Below, piece by piece: positions 1 through 10,163 of a stretch of 64,000 nt of DNA (its first letter is position 1; each line of letters begins with the position of its first letter). Source of the stretch: Heterostelium album PN500 (Eukaryota > Evosea > Eumycetozoa > Acytosteliales > Acytosteliaceae); assembly GCF_000004825.1 (NCBI RefSeq), contig NW_008805086.1, forward strand, positions 682,001 to 746,000, read 5' to 3'. The notes beneath the pieces are model-generated. The model saw only the letters and a program-made list of their open reading frames with translations, made no database searches and was not told the origin of the DNA. The position numbers were made by a program, and so were the translations under genes.

Positions 1-39
1 TATTACTTATTAATATTAATAGAATTATAATATAATAAA

Positions 40-1435
40 ATGAAGTTTAAAACACAAAAGAATTATAAGAAAATCATTAAATTTTATCAACTAAGTTATG
101 GATATAGTGAACCTTATTCAGTTTTATGTATGTCATATGATTGACAATATTGTGTTATTCAAAAATAAAATAGAATGTATTTAAACTAACACCAACCAAC
201 TAATTTGAATTATATCAATATATATTATATATATATAGTGGAGCCAGAGTTTTTAAAGAGATCAAATGAGATCAATGTTATGTATAGAGAAGTCATTCCA
301 AAGACATTAGAAGGACGATGTAATTTCTGTATGTATCTATATATAAATCTTTTTATTTTTTAGATCTAAAAAATTTAATTAACAAATAATAATATCAATT
401 GTTTTAAAGATGTTACAACATGTGCAGTTGCAGAGTGTAAAAGAAGAGGTGAAGATTATAAACAGATTCTATCAATGGCAAAGAAGTTGGAATACTACAA
501 GTGTGATCATGTACATGACAAAGATGAGGTGTATCTATCAAAGAAGTGTTATGCTGATTTGGCAAGTATGTTGTTGTTATCATATCAGATCAATAGTATA
601 TATTAATATTGTTCCATTTTTTCGCAAATATTACTTAAACTTTTAGTTAATAAACCAAGTACTTTTTATTTCGTCAATTCAAAACAATGATAGTAGATTC
701 GATCTAAGACAACAACCAGGTGTACCTTTGCTTTTCCTCTTGACAAACAAGATCATTCTAGAGAAACCTTCAACTGCTTCACATCGTAGAACGCTTCAAA
801 CACATAAACTCTTAACAAAGACAGATGAAATAGATAAAGAACTCCTGCTGAAAGCAAAGTTTGGTGATAAATACATACCAAAGAGTATTAGAGATAAAGA
901 GCATGAAGCAGAAGAGAAAGAGAAAGAAAAAGAAAAGGAAAAAGAGAAAGAAAAGGAAAATGATAAAGTTAAAGTAAAAGATATTGATTCCGAAAAGAAG
1001 AGAAAGAGAGAAGAGGTAGAAGGAGAAGAAGATGAGGAGGATGACGATAGTAGCAGCAGTAGTAGTGGTAGTGAAAGTGAAAGTGAATCAGAATCAAAAG
1101 ATGGTGAAACAACAACAACAACAACAACGACAACTACAACAACAACAACAGAACAAAAGAAAAAGAAAAAGAAGAAAGAAGCAGGACCCAATCCATTGGC
1201 AGTCAAGAAGAAGCAGGTCGTACAGCCACCACGGCCAAAGAGAGTAGGTCAAAAGAAGAATCGTAGAAAACTTAGACCGTCGTCGGCAATCAAATACAAA
1301 GAGGCAAAGGCAGTTGAATTGGCAGCTAAAGAAGCAGCTAAAGCAGCAGCAAAAGCAGCAAGACAATCTTCAGCAATGGCAATGAGATCAAGACAACAAC
1401 CACCACAACAACCAATGTTCGTTGAGGCACAATAA
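40..1435 (+). CDS. utp23: rRNA-processing protein UTP23 homologue (4 exons)
   Basis: Small-subunit processome protein of the PINc family, needed for early 18S rRNA cleavages in the nucleolus. Exons read 40-127, 239-328, 410-565 and 647-1435. The N-terminus (MKFKTQKNYKKIIKFY, then SEPYSVL) matches the basic start and (R/S)EPYQVL motif of UTP23; YVTTCAVAECKRRG and a YYKCDH motif follow, then PGVPLLFLL, LEKPS and the family's AGPNPL motif in a basic tail. The long last exon adds a Lys/Glu tract, an acidic Ser run and a Thr run. Around 680-690 the frame must move by one base: reading from the normal acceptor gives FYFVNSK, close to the family's YFVATQD, and then meets a stop, whereas PGVPL lies in another frame. 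A GC-AG intron (562-646) would also keep a frame but aligns less well. UTP23 is usually catalytically degenerate, so it probably acts as an RNA-binding scaffold. Confidence 0.85.
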
Positions 1436-2173
1436 AATCGAAAAATATCTTATAAATTTATTTATATACATTTAAAAAACAACAACAAAAGTAACTTCAT
1501 TATTATTTGAAAATTTTCTTTTTTAAAGCAAACAAAACAAAACAAAACAAAACAAAACAAAACAAAACAAAACAAAACAAAACAAATAACTCATTTCGAT
1601 TTTCAGCGAAACGGAGATTGATCATCACGATCGACTAAAAAAGAAAAAGTCTAGACTTTTATTTTTATCAATATGATAAGGAATTGGAAAAGTCGATTAA
1701 ATATACATCGGAAATTTCAATTTCTTTTTTTATTATTTTAAAATCGTTATTTGTTTTTTTGGATATTATTAGTTTTTAAACTTTAATTAAAATTTAATTA
1801 TTTTTTATTGGTACAACCAACACTCTAGTCTATCTTAATCTGCTTATCAAAAAAAAAAAAAAAAAAAAAACCAATCAAAATTTTTGGAAATGATTCACTG
1901 TGAACATTGATAAACCCAACTTTTTTGATATTAAAATTAAAATTATCTTATTATTCTTGTCATTTTTTTCATACATTTTTATATATTTATAAATTTCATA
2001 TATTCAAGAACTTAATCTAGATTAGGTTTAAACAACAACAACAACAATTAAACAATTCAACAATTCAACAGATTTGATCATTTCAATTTGGATTGTATTT
2101 TTAGATCTTGGTTTGATTGGAGACATTGAAATAGTATATAATATATATAGAAATATATAATAGTTGGAAATCG
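1436..2173. other. Intergenic, A+T-rich
   Basis: Lies between the tail-to-head pair UTP23 and ALG2. It holds a pentanucleotide microsatellite, a poly-A run near 1851-1870 and a short inverted patch near 1605-1640. No open frame of note and no recognised RNA gene. Confidence 0.6.
1529..1586. repeat. (AAAAC)n microsatellite
   Basis: Uninterrupted pentamer repeat of about eleven units, in the 3' flank of UTP23. Directly visible; no function assigned. Confidence 0.9.
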
Positions 2174-3496
2174 ATGAATATGACATCAAAGAGAAATAAG
2201 TCATCTTCATCGTCTTCAACATCATCACCTTTAACTACTTCCGATGACAGAAATGACGTTAAGAGTTTAAAGGTTGCATTCTTACATCCGGACTTGGGTA
2301 TTGGTGGTGCCGAGCGTTTGGTTGTCGATGCAGCGTTGGCGCTAAAGTGTAAGGGTCACGACGTCACCATCTATACATCGCGTCACGATCCACGTCGTTC
2401 CTTCAAGGAGACACACAACGGTGAGTTGAAAGTAAAGGTTGCCGGTTCATTCTTCCCGCGATCCATCGGCAATCGATTCATGGTGTTGTGTGCCATCATT
2501 CGTAACCTACTCTGTGCACTCTCGATTGTGTTCAGCGGCGTTCACTACGACCTGTTGTTCATCGACCAAATCTCAGAGGCTATTCCCATGTTGAAGCTGC
2601 TGATGCCACGCACCAAAGTTTTGTTCTACTGCCACTTCCCAGACAAGCTGCTGACACAGCGCGAGTCGCTACTCAAGCGTGTCTACAGAGCGCCAGTCGA
2701 CTGGCTCGAAGAAAAGACAACGGGATGCGCCGATCGCACCGTCGTAAACTCTAAATTCACAGCTTCCATTTTCGCTCAGCATTTCCCTTCGATTCGCACG
2801 GAACCCGCTGTACTCTATCCTTGTTTGAACTTGAAGCAATACGATGAAACACAGGCTAGTCGTGAAGGACTGGACATCCCTAGTGACGACGACAACCGAA
2901 TGTTAATCCTCTCGATTAACCGTTACGAAAGAAAGAAGAATCTGAATTTGGCGTTGGAAGCATTCGCCCTGACTCTGAAACAATCACCCACTACTCCGAT
3001 TCAGCTGGTGTTTGCCGGTGGATATGACCCTGGATTGCGTGAGAACGTAGAGCATCTCCAAGAGCTAAAGGAACGCGCCAAACAACTGGGCATTGAGGAT
3101 CGCGTCAGTTTCGTTTGTTCATTCAATGAAGAACAACGTTCATGGCTACTGAGAAACTCGTCGTGTTTGGTTTACACCCCGTCCAACGAACACTTTGGAA
3201 TTACACCTCTCGAAGGCATGTATATGCGAATTCCAGTGATTGCAGTATCGAGCGGCGGACCTTTGGAAACCGTCAAGCATAAACAAACAGGATTCCTATG
3301 CGAACCAACTCCAGAGCAATTCAGTCAGGCATTCCTCGAAATCATCAATGACCCAAGTAGCGCCAAGTCGATGGGTGCCGCCGGTAGAAAATGGGTCGAA
3401 TCCGAATTTTCATTCACTCACTTTTCAAATAGATTAGATCATATAGCTCAATCAATGGTATCAAATAATAGAAACAATAGTAATAAAGCTTTGTAA
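2174..3496 (+). CDS. alg2: Alpha-1,3/1,6-mannosyltransferase ALG2
   Basis: Adds the second and third mannoses (GDP-Man donor) to the dolichol-linked oligosaccharide on the cytosolic face of the ER. It is a 440-aa intronless GT-B enzyme of the GT4 family. The N-terminal lobe begins VAFLHPDLGIGGAERLVVD; the central HFPDKLL motif is typical of ALG2; the donor-binding C-lobe carries SINRYERKKN, VFAGGYD and the E-x7-E element in NEHFGITPLEGM, followed by GGPLETV. Human ALG2 is about 416 aa, so this is full length with a Ser-rich N-terminal extension. A second in-frame ATG two codons on could also start it. Coding G+C is well above the flanks, as expected for a conserved, well-expressed enzyme. Confidence 0.95.
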   Translation: MNMTSKRNKSSSSSSTSSPLTTSDDRNDVKSLKVAFLHPDLGIGGAERLVVDAALALKCKGHDVTIYTSRHDPRRSFKETHNGELKVKVAGSFFPRSIGNRFMVLCAIIRNLLCALSIVFSGVHYDLLFIDQISEAIPMLKLLMPRTKVLFYCHFPDKLLTQRESLLKRVYRAPVDWLEEKTTGCADRTVVNSKFTASIFAQHFPSIRTEPAVLYPCLNLKQYDETQASREGLDIPSDDDNRMLILSINRYERKKNLNLALEAFALTLKQSPTTPIQLVFAGGYDPGLRENVEHLQELKERAKQLGIEDRVSFVCSFNEEQRSWLLRNSSCLVYTPSNEHFGITPLEGMYMRIPVIAVSSGGPLETVKHKQTGFLCEPTPEQFSQAFLEIINDPSSAKSMGAAGRKWVESEFSFTHFSNRLDHIAQSMVSNNRNNSNKAL

Positions 3497-4498
3497 TAAA
3501 ATAAAATACAATAAAATATATAAATCATATTGAAAATCCAGAATACCTTCTTCTTTTAAATGATATTGAAATTGAAAGATTTATGACAACATAGCCAGGT
3601 TTTATTTTTGAACTATTCGTTTTGGTGTTTATTTGTTTTGAAAGAATAATTTTAATCATCATTTAAAGGAATATATTAAATATGGAAAAAATAAAATAAA
3701 ACTAAAGATAAATCTTTTAAAAAAATAATGATTCTTAGAGTTGATTCTAGAACTTTTTTGATTTTTATTTTAATCCATTTTAGATATTTTTAAAGTATAT
3801 TTTTGTTTTAAGAAATGTTTACAATGTATTAAGAGAAAATAGATTAATTAAGATAAAAATTAATTTTTTTAATAATTTTTTTCGAAAAACCCACCCAATC
3901 TGAGTAAAAAATGGATAGAAAATTGGTTCTTTGCATATCGAGATTGATGATTTTTGGGAACGTGGTAAACAATTATTTTAATAGATTGGTGGTTGTTCGA
4001 ATTAATTCATCATTGGTGATGATTAATTATTTTTCATAATCATTTGGTGGTGATTCAATCAAACATTTAAAATGTAATTTTTTTTTGAATTATTCACAGC
4101 TTTTCATACATTGAACAAAACCTATAAAAAGGTGTATGTTTGATTACCTTATTCATTCATTAAATATATTTTGGTTTAAAAAGAATATCATATAATTATC
4201 ACTTTTGATTTTATACTATACTTCCTTATATCAATATCAATTTGTCTACCTGTAAAAGAATTATTTTTAATTAAAGGGGAGAGAGATAAAAATTAAAAAG
4301 TGTTCTGTTACTGCGCGTGTTCTGCTTTACTACCACCTACTACTGTTCAATATAATTTATACATATCATAAAATTTCCATCGCAATACCAAAAAATATAA
4401 ATTTAAAAATAGAATTTCAAAAAGTATTAATCATTTTTATTATCTTTATCTGTTTGTATTGCCAACAACAAATTACTGCTGCCACTGCCAACAACATA
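3497..4498. other. Intergenic and promoter/leader of the histidine-rich gene
   Basis: About 1 kb of A+T-rich DNA downstream of ALG2. A GT-rich patch (3980-4065, GGTGGT and TGGTGATGATT motifs) precedes a TATA-like box near 4121. The stretch from there to the ATG at 4499 is about 370 bases, so a 5'-UTR intron is possible but not demonstrated. No RNA gene seen. Confidence 0.5.
4121..4132 (+). promoter_or_regulatory. TATA-like box CCTATAAAAAGG
   Basis: A G/C-framed TATAAAAA stands out from its A+T-rich surroundings and lies upstream of the histidine-rich gene on the same strand. The distance to the start codon (about 370 bases) implies a long or spliced leader. Assigned by pattern only. Confidence 0.4.
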
Positions 4499-5866
4499 AT
4501 GTCATCTACAACTTCTACTACTGCTAACACCAAGAGTAATGGTGATGCTTCTCCATCGCTAGACTTTGAACTTGTTGAAAAATTACAAGAGACCAACCTC
4601 AATACCTTTGAGGAAGTACCTCCAAAGAATACCTGCTGTGATCAAAGTACCAATAAGACTTGTACTGAAGATCAAGAATGCTGCGTAGATCGCTCCCAAT
4701 GTAAGTTAAACACTATTGAGTGTAGCTCTCCAGCTGGACAAGAACTTTCCGGATTTGAATGTGGACCACACCGTCACCATGGATATCACGGTCACCACGG
4801 ACATCATGGTCATTGTCCTCATGGTCGTCATGGTCATCACGGACACTATGGTCGTCATGGTCATCACGGTCATCACGATCACCATGGACACCATGGTCAT
4901 TGTCCACACGGTCACGGAAACCATGATCATGATCACCACGGCAATCATGGTCATCACGATCACCATGGACACCATGGTCATTGTCCACATGGTCACGGAA
5001 ACCACGATCATGATCACCACGGACATCACTGTCCACATGGTCATGGACACCATGGAAATCACGGTCATCATGGTCGTCATGGTCGTCATGGTCGTCATGG
5101 TCGTCACGGTCACCATGGTCATCATGGACATCACAGTCATCACCACAGTGCTCCAGAAGATCAACAACTAGTTGATATTCATAAGGTAAAGTGTGAGTTT
5201 GATGAGAATATTATCCATGAGATTACTTGTTATGCTCGTTCTAAAAAGTTGGAAGAGGAAGTAGCCAGCAACCAAGAACAAACTAAGGACGATAAGACTG
5301 TCCAGTTTGATATCAACATTGATATGGATGATGAAGAAATTGATTGTGGTAAGGACAACTCTTCCAAGTGCCACTTCAAGCAATCTACCGGTCCCTATGA
5401 CCGTCCGTGTGGTGACAAAGAACAATTCCGTAGCCGTGGTTGGGGAAGAAGACATGGTCGTAGAGGTAACCATTTCGAAATGCCATTCCCAGAGGATTTC
5501 CAAGGTTTCGGTCACTCTGAATTTGCTCACCCAGGATTTGGACACCATCATGGTTTCGGTCATCGCGGAGGTTTCGGTCACCACGGTTTCGGTCATCATG
5601 GATTCGGTCATCGTGGAGGTTTCGGTCACTCTGAATTTGCTCACCCAGGATTTGGACATCATTATGGATTCGGTCATCGTGGAGGATTCGGTCACCACGG
5701 ATTCGGTCATCATGGATTCGGTCACCACGGATTCGGTCATCCAGGATTCGAAGACTATGGATATGATCATCATGATTATCCATGCCAATATGAATCTCAT
5801 GGAAATCCTCATTGCCAAAAGGAAAAGACATCCAACAACAAAGATGAAAACAACAACAACAACTAA
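4499..5866 (+). CDS. Histidine-rich repeat protein, probable metal binder
   Basis: A 455-aa protein of no family I recognise. Residues about 45-90 hold a Cys-rich patch (TCCDQ, CTEDQECCVD, ECGP). Residues about 91-217 are an HGH-type array built of GHHGHH, HGHCPHG, HDHDHHG and RHGRHG units. A mixed acidic linker (about 218-300) follows, then an RGWGRRHGRRG patch and a second array of GFGHHGFGH and GFGHRGGFGH units (about 335-430), then an Asn tail. The two arrays differ in motif, so they arose by separate expansions. There is no signal peptide or membrane segment. Dense His plus paired Cys suggests Zn, Cu or Ni binding; actin or membrane binding as in hisactophilin is another option, but the sequences are not alike. 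The start is ATG 4499; the frame is open further upstream but without an ATG. Confidence 0.8.
   Translation: MSSTTSTTANTKSNGDASPSLDFELVEKLQETNLNTFEEVPPKNTCCDQSTNKTCTEDQECCVDRSQCKLNTIECSSPAGQELSGFECGPHRHHGYHGHHGHHGHCPHGRHGHHGHYGRHGHHGHHDHHGHHGHCPHGHGNHDHDHHGNHGHHDHHGHHGHCPHGHGNHDHDHHGHHCPHGHGHHGNHGHHGRHGRHGRHGRHGHHGHHGHHSHHHSAPEDQQLVDIHKVKCEFDENIIHEITCYARSKKLEEEVASNQEQTKDDKTVQFDINIDMDDEEIDCGKDNSSKCHFKQSTGPYDRPCGDKEQFRSRGWGRRHGRRGNHFEMPFPEDFQGFGHSEFAHPGFGHHHGFGHRGGFGHHGFGHHGFGHRGGFGHSEFAHPGFGHHYGFGHRGGFGHHGFGHHGFGHHGFGHPGFEDYGYDHHDYPCQYESHGNPHCQKEKTSNNKDENNNNN
4771..5145 (+). repeat. In-frame HGH-type repeat array
   Basis: Tandem GGTCATCAC/GGTCACCAT-type units encode Gly-His-His with Arg, Asp and CPHG variants. 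The spacing keeps other frames open on both strands, which produces long spurious ORFs. Confidence 0.85.
5505..5745 (+). repeat. In-frame GFGH repeat array
   Basis: Repeats of GGTTTCGGTCA-type units encode GFGHHGFGH. A longer unit beginning GFGHSEFAHPGFGH occurs twice, at about 5510 and 5625, showing block duplication of about 115-120 bases. Confidence 0.85.
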
Positions 5867-6061
5867 ATTGAAAATTTCGAATTAGAGTTGTCACCAATTG
5901 GTGAGAAGTTAACTGGTCCATCGCATCACAATTTAAATTTCTTTAAATAAATTTCTTACCTTTTTAATTGTTTTCAATCAATCAACTAATATATAACTAT
6001 TTTAATATATCTATATTTTTTTTATATTTTTTTATATCAATAAATAATAATAAGTATTTAT

Positions 6062-7334
6062 TTATTGTTGACTTGGAGGTTGTTTTTCATAGTCTACTTC
6101 TTTGTGATAGTGATTACAAAAATCATTTAACATCCATTTATATTGATTACTATGTTTACGATGATTGGAGAGTGTCGAGTCTTTCATTGATGTTTCATAG
6201 ATTGCGAAATTCTGTTTGAGAGGTGGTGCTGCTGCCGCTGCTTCCTCTCTGTTTGAGGGTAGCCGGAATGTATACATCTTTCTAACAACTTTCGAACCTG
6301 GACAATCGGTGACATCGACATCCTCGAGCATTTGCAATCCTTGGTTTCTAGCGGCAGCCAACAAATCGTTGTCAGGCTGTGGCAGCGATACGACAGTGGT
6401 GAAAATACCGGTGTCCGGTCGTAGCAGTCGTACGACGCTTCCAATCAATTCGTCCATCGTTAGGGTGTGAGTGTGTCGCGCGATTCTCCTGCTCTTGTCC
6501 ATCGACGGCACGAACTTGTCGATCTTGACCTCGGTGGGGAAGTAAGGTGGTGCACTGATGATCAAATCGTATTTCGAATCGGCCGGTGATTTCAGTGAGA
6601 GCAGCGCTTCGGTGTTCTTCTCCATCGGTGCAGTCGGAGTGACGTGCGGTTCGAACTGTTGAATCGGTGTATTGAAAACGAAAACATTCTTTATCCAATC
6701 GCACGCGCCTTTCTTGTAGATCTCATCGATGTTGATGGTCGCTTGTTTCACAGCGTTCTCGTCGATATCAATAGAATTTATAACGGCACCGCTACAAGCG
6801 AATCTCTGACATAACATTATACTTAGAACTCCACTACCAGTTCCAATATCTATATTTTTTTTTTATCAATTAGTTAGTTGGTTAGTTGGTTAGTTAGATA
6901 GTTATTTTATTTATTTTTATATTGTCATATGACTCATGTTGCTTTACGTTACCTAAAATATATTTTGGGAAATTGTTGTTTGTTGGTTTATTTACGATAT
7001 CATCTGATTTTCCGAATTCATAGTTGTATGCTTGGTTGGACCAGACCAATTGATCTAAATCTAAATGTGTTTGATTGGGTGGATTCGGTTGAAATTTAGC
7101 TATTGATGTATATCCTGCGATTATAAGAGCATCGGTTCCAACTTTCTGTCCACAGTGTTCTTGATGAATCTCATAATGCTTGAAATAGAAAACACCTTTA
7201 TTTCTTTTCTTTTTCGATATTTTATTTTCATTATCATTATTATTATTATTATTATTTAATATTTTATCGTCATTGTTATTATTATTATCGTTGTTGTTGT
7301 TGTTGTTGTTGTTACTGTTGTTTTGATTTATCAT
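6062..7334 (-). CDS. TrmN6/YfiC-like SAM methyltransferase, variant catalytic motif
   Basis: Two exons (7334-6953 and 6849-6062) encode 389 aa. The splice restores the SAM-binding motif I exactly: YIL joins DIGTGSGVLSIML. Before it lies FYFKHYEIHQEHCGQKVGTDALI, the N-terminal signature of bacterial-type tRNA1(Val) adenine-37 N6-methyltransferases; after it IDIDENAVKQA (motif II/III) and RIARHTHTLTMDELI. The family's catalytic NPPY is here APPY (Ala227, codon GCA). N6-amine methylation normally needs Asn/Asp/Ser at that place, so activity may be lost or altered. Residues 1-45 are an Asn/Asp tract and residues 150-180 hold an insertion. A bacterial-type enzyme in an amoeba may have come by transfer, but the intron and Asn tract show long residence. 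Convergent with the histidine-rich gene. Confidence 0.85.
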
Positions 7335-7989
7335 CTTCGTTTATTTGCTATTTATGTTGTTAACGTTGTTGCTGTTGTTTAATGTTGATGCTGTTGTTTA
7401 TTATAATTGATCTTTTTGTTTGGTTGTTTTTCTATTAAAAAAGAAAGAAACAGAAGCAGCAATATTAATAAAGATGCAGCAAAGATATAATAATGGAAAA
7501 CAAAAAACACTAGGTTAAATTCAAGTTGGAAGAAGTAATGGGGTGAATCTTCTGTGGTTAATTATAATCCATTAATCGCTATTTTTTTTTATTTTTTTAT
7601 TTTATTTTTTAGTTTAATTGTTTTAATAAACACACTCTCTCTTTAACAACAACAAAAAACAAACCAACCAAAACAACAATTTTTTTTAATAATCTTTACC
7701 ATTAGTTAAACAATATTGTTATGATGTTGTAATAAACAGTCACACAACATACACTAATATATATATTTATATATAAATATATTCTTTTTTATTATTTATT
7801 CTTTATTATTATTTTTATCATTATTATTATATTTTGTTATTTTTTGTATTGTTCAGTCAAAAAAAAACCAAACAAATATATTCAATTTCAAATCAAAAGT
7901 AGTTTTTAATAATAGTAATAACAATAGGTAGTCACGTTTTAGATTGGAAATTGTATCAACAACAATATAATAATAATGTTTGATGAATA
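7335..7989. other. Intergenic, divergent promoter region
   Basis: Between divergent starts (methyltransferase and LRR gene), so it should hold both promoters. Contents are TATA-rich and T-run tracts and GTT/CAA repeats; nothing else recognised. Confidence 0.5.
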
Positions 7990-10020
7990 ATGATTGTAGA
8001 TAATTTAAATCAACTTCCCTATATCATTATTATAAAGATATTCTCTTATTGTAACAACAATGTTTTATCGTCGAATTACTTTCAGATGTCTTTGGTATGT
8101 CGATTGTGGCGGAAGCGAACTTCTCAGACTATAAAGGTCATCGATTTGTCAGATATTGAGATTTATAATACACCTTGGGTCGACACATTCTTTCAGAGTT
8201 TTACATCGTTGTTGGTTCTCCGACTGAAACAATGCACGTTGGAGCTGAATCAACTGTCGGCGTTACTCTCTTACTTTCAGTCACTGATCGAAGTCGACAT
8301 CTCATTCTGCAAACTGCATAGCGTTGAACATGCCATGGGCATTGTCGATACGGGACTGTCGGTGTTCCTCGAGCGCCTAGAGAAACATCCGTCCCTCGAG
8401 AATCTCTATCTCAGCTTCAACCATCTCGACACCAAACTGACACAGGACCTGCTGGTATTGTCGCGTATCCCCAATCACTACAAGATCAACCTCACCATCA
8501 ATCTCATGTTTGCCAACGGCTTCAACATCATCTGTGAAATCATGAAATCGAATCAATCGATCATCAAAGCGCTCAATCTCAACAAATCAAAGATCGGCAG
8601 GGAAACCAACTCGCTGGTGGCATTCTCTGATGTGCTGAAACTGAATCACAGTCTGACGTCGCTCGACCTCAGCTCCAACCAGATCTCAGACTCGGCCGCC
8701 AAGATACTCTCAGAGTCGCTCGCCACCAACGACACACTGGTGCAACTGAATCTGTCATTCAACGAAATCAAAAAAGAAGGATCGGTCGCGCTCGCCAACG
8801 CACTGAAATCCAACCGATCCATAGAATCACTCAACTTTTCATATAATTTCCTCGGCGAGGAAGGTACACGTGCATTTTCCGACCTGATTGCAACCAACAC
8901 CACACTCACTGATCTCAATCTTTCGGCCAACAAAATCACGTTTTTCAATGTACCACAAATAGCGAATGCACTGGCTGCCAACAAAACACTGCGATCTCTC
9001 AACTTTCTGAGGAATATGATCGACCAGGTCGGTGCAGAATACATCTCACAGGGACTACACTACAACCAATCCCTGACTTCTCTCAACATCTCATCGAACA
9101 AATTTGGTAATCTCGGTGCTGTCCTGATTGCCAAAGCACTGAGTAGCAACAGAGATACAAAGATCACTGAAATCAACATGAGCAGCAATTGTATTGAGGA
9201 TGAAGGTGCTGCCTCATTTGCTGCGGTCGTCCTCCACAACAACACAGTGACCTCTTTGGATCTCTCGGTTAATTGGATCAACAGCGATGGTGTCGTCGAG
9301 ATTGCCAATGCTTTTCTCGAGAATCCCAATTCGACAATCACATCGATCGATCTTAGTTGTAACACGATCTGTCCAAAGGGTGCTCGTGCCATGGCCGAAG
9401 CACTCTCTGTCGATTGCGCACTGCGACATATCAACTTTTTCAGTAACAACATCGAGACCGACGGTGCATACGAACTCTCGAAATCCATTATCAAGAATCA
9501 TACACTGACGTCGCTCGAGCTATCGACCAACCTCATTGGCAACGAAGGAATCAAGTATCTCAGTCAAGCGCTACTCGAGAACAACACTATCGTCTCACTT
9601 TCACTGTCACAAAGTCTCATTGCCTACGAGGGAATCAAGTATCTGGTGTCACTGATCAGTCTCAACCATACACTTACATTTTTAGATCTCTCATACAACT
9701 TTATTGGACCTAAAGGAGCAGAAGAACTAAGTTTATCATTAGAGAATAACAAAACAATAACTTCTCTCGATTTATCGTCCAATTCGATAGGAGATGACGG
9801 CGCCACTGCAATTGCTGGAATCTTCCCCAAAAACAACACACTACAACGTCTCTCGCTTTATAATAATAAGATTGGTCCAAAAGGTGCTAAACCGATCGTT
9901 GAAAACCTACTTAAGAACCATTCTCTTTATTCAATTAATTTGTTAGCGAATCGAATCGATGCATACATATTAAAACCAATTGTAAAAAGATTAGAACATT
10001 TATTGCCTGCGCCATCATAA
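7990..10020 (+). CDS. Leucine-rich repeat protein with F-box-like N-terminus
   Basis: A 676-aa single-exon protein. Residues 5-50 (LNQLPYIIIIKIFSYC, MSLVCRLWRK) look like an F-box, which would link it to SCF ubiquitin ligases. From about residue 60 to the end the protein is ribonuclease-inhibitor-type LRRs of about 28 residues (LxSLDLSxNxI...GAxxLAxAL), around fifteen repeats, with near-identical neighbours that suggest tandem duplication. There is no NACHT, kinase or membrane segment. The pattern resembles NLRC3/RNH1-like LRR blocks that are common in amoebae. It probably recognises a protein partner; the target is unknown. Coding G+C is high over the central repeats. ATG 7990 opens the F-box directly. 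Confidence 0.85.
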   Translation: MIVDNLNQLPYIIIIKIFSYCNNNVLSSNYFQMSLVCRLWRKRTSQTIKVIDLSDIEIYNTPWVDTFFQSFTSLLVLRLKQCTLELNQLSALLSYFQSLIEVDISFCKLHSVEHAMGIVDTGLSVFLERLEKHPSLENLYLSFNHLDTKLTQDLLVLSRIPNHYKINLTINLMFANGFNIICEIMKSNQSIIKALNLNKSKIGRETNSLVAFSDVLKLNHSLTSLDLSSNQISDSAAKILSESLATNDTLVQLNLSFNEIKKEGSVALANALKSNRSIESLNFSYNFLGEEGTRAFSDLIATNTTLTDLNLSANKITFFNVPQIANALAANKTLRSLNFLRNMIDQVGAEYISQGLHYNQSLTSLNISSNKFGNLGAVLIAKALSSNRDTKITEINMSSNCIEDEGAASFAAVVLHNNTVTSLDLSVNWINSDGVVEIANAFLENPNSTITSIDLSCNTICPKGARAMAEALSVDCALRHINFFSNNIETDGAYELSKSIIKNHTLTSLELSTNLIGNEGIKYLSQALLENNTIVSLSLSQSLIAYEGIKYLVSLISLNHTLTFLDLSYNFIGPKGAEELSLSLENNKTITSLDLSSNSIGDDGATAIAGIFPKNNTLQRLSLYNNKIGPKGAKPIVENLLKNHSLYSINLLANRIDAYILKPIVKRLEHLLPAPS

Positions 10021-10163
10021 TCGACTACAAATCACAACAAATCACAAAAAAAAAAAAAACAAACAAACAATATGTATATAATAAAAAATTAATCCAATCC
10101 CTCCTTCAATATTTATATTTATAATCTAAAAGTTAAAAGTTTTACTTAAATTTATTTAAAAAT

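Noticed and set aside
562-646. GC-AG intron in UTP23
   Set aside because: It keeps the frame, but the normal GT-AG reading gives a better family match (FYFVNSK) with one base missing later; kept only as an alternative.
796-1206. Antisense Ser/Val-rich ORF across the UTP23 tail
   Set aside because: It mirrors the Glu/Lys, Ser and Thr codon repeats of the sense gene; pure repeat shadow.
4706-5167. Long antisense and alternate-frame ORFs in the histidine-rich gene
   Set aside because: Multiple-of-three repeats keep all frames open; composition is only Met/Thr/Val or Asp/His echoes of the array.
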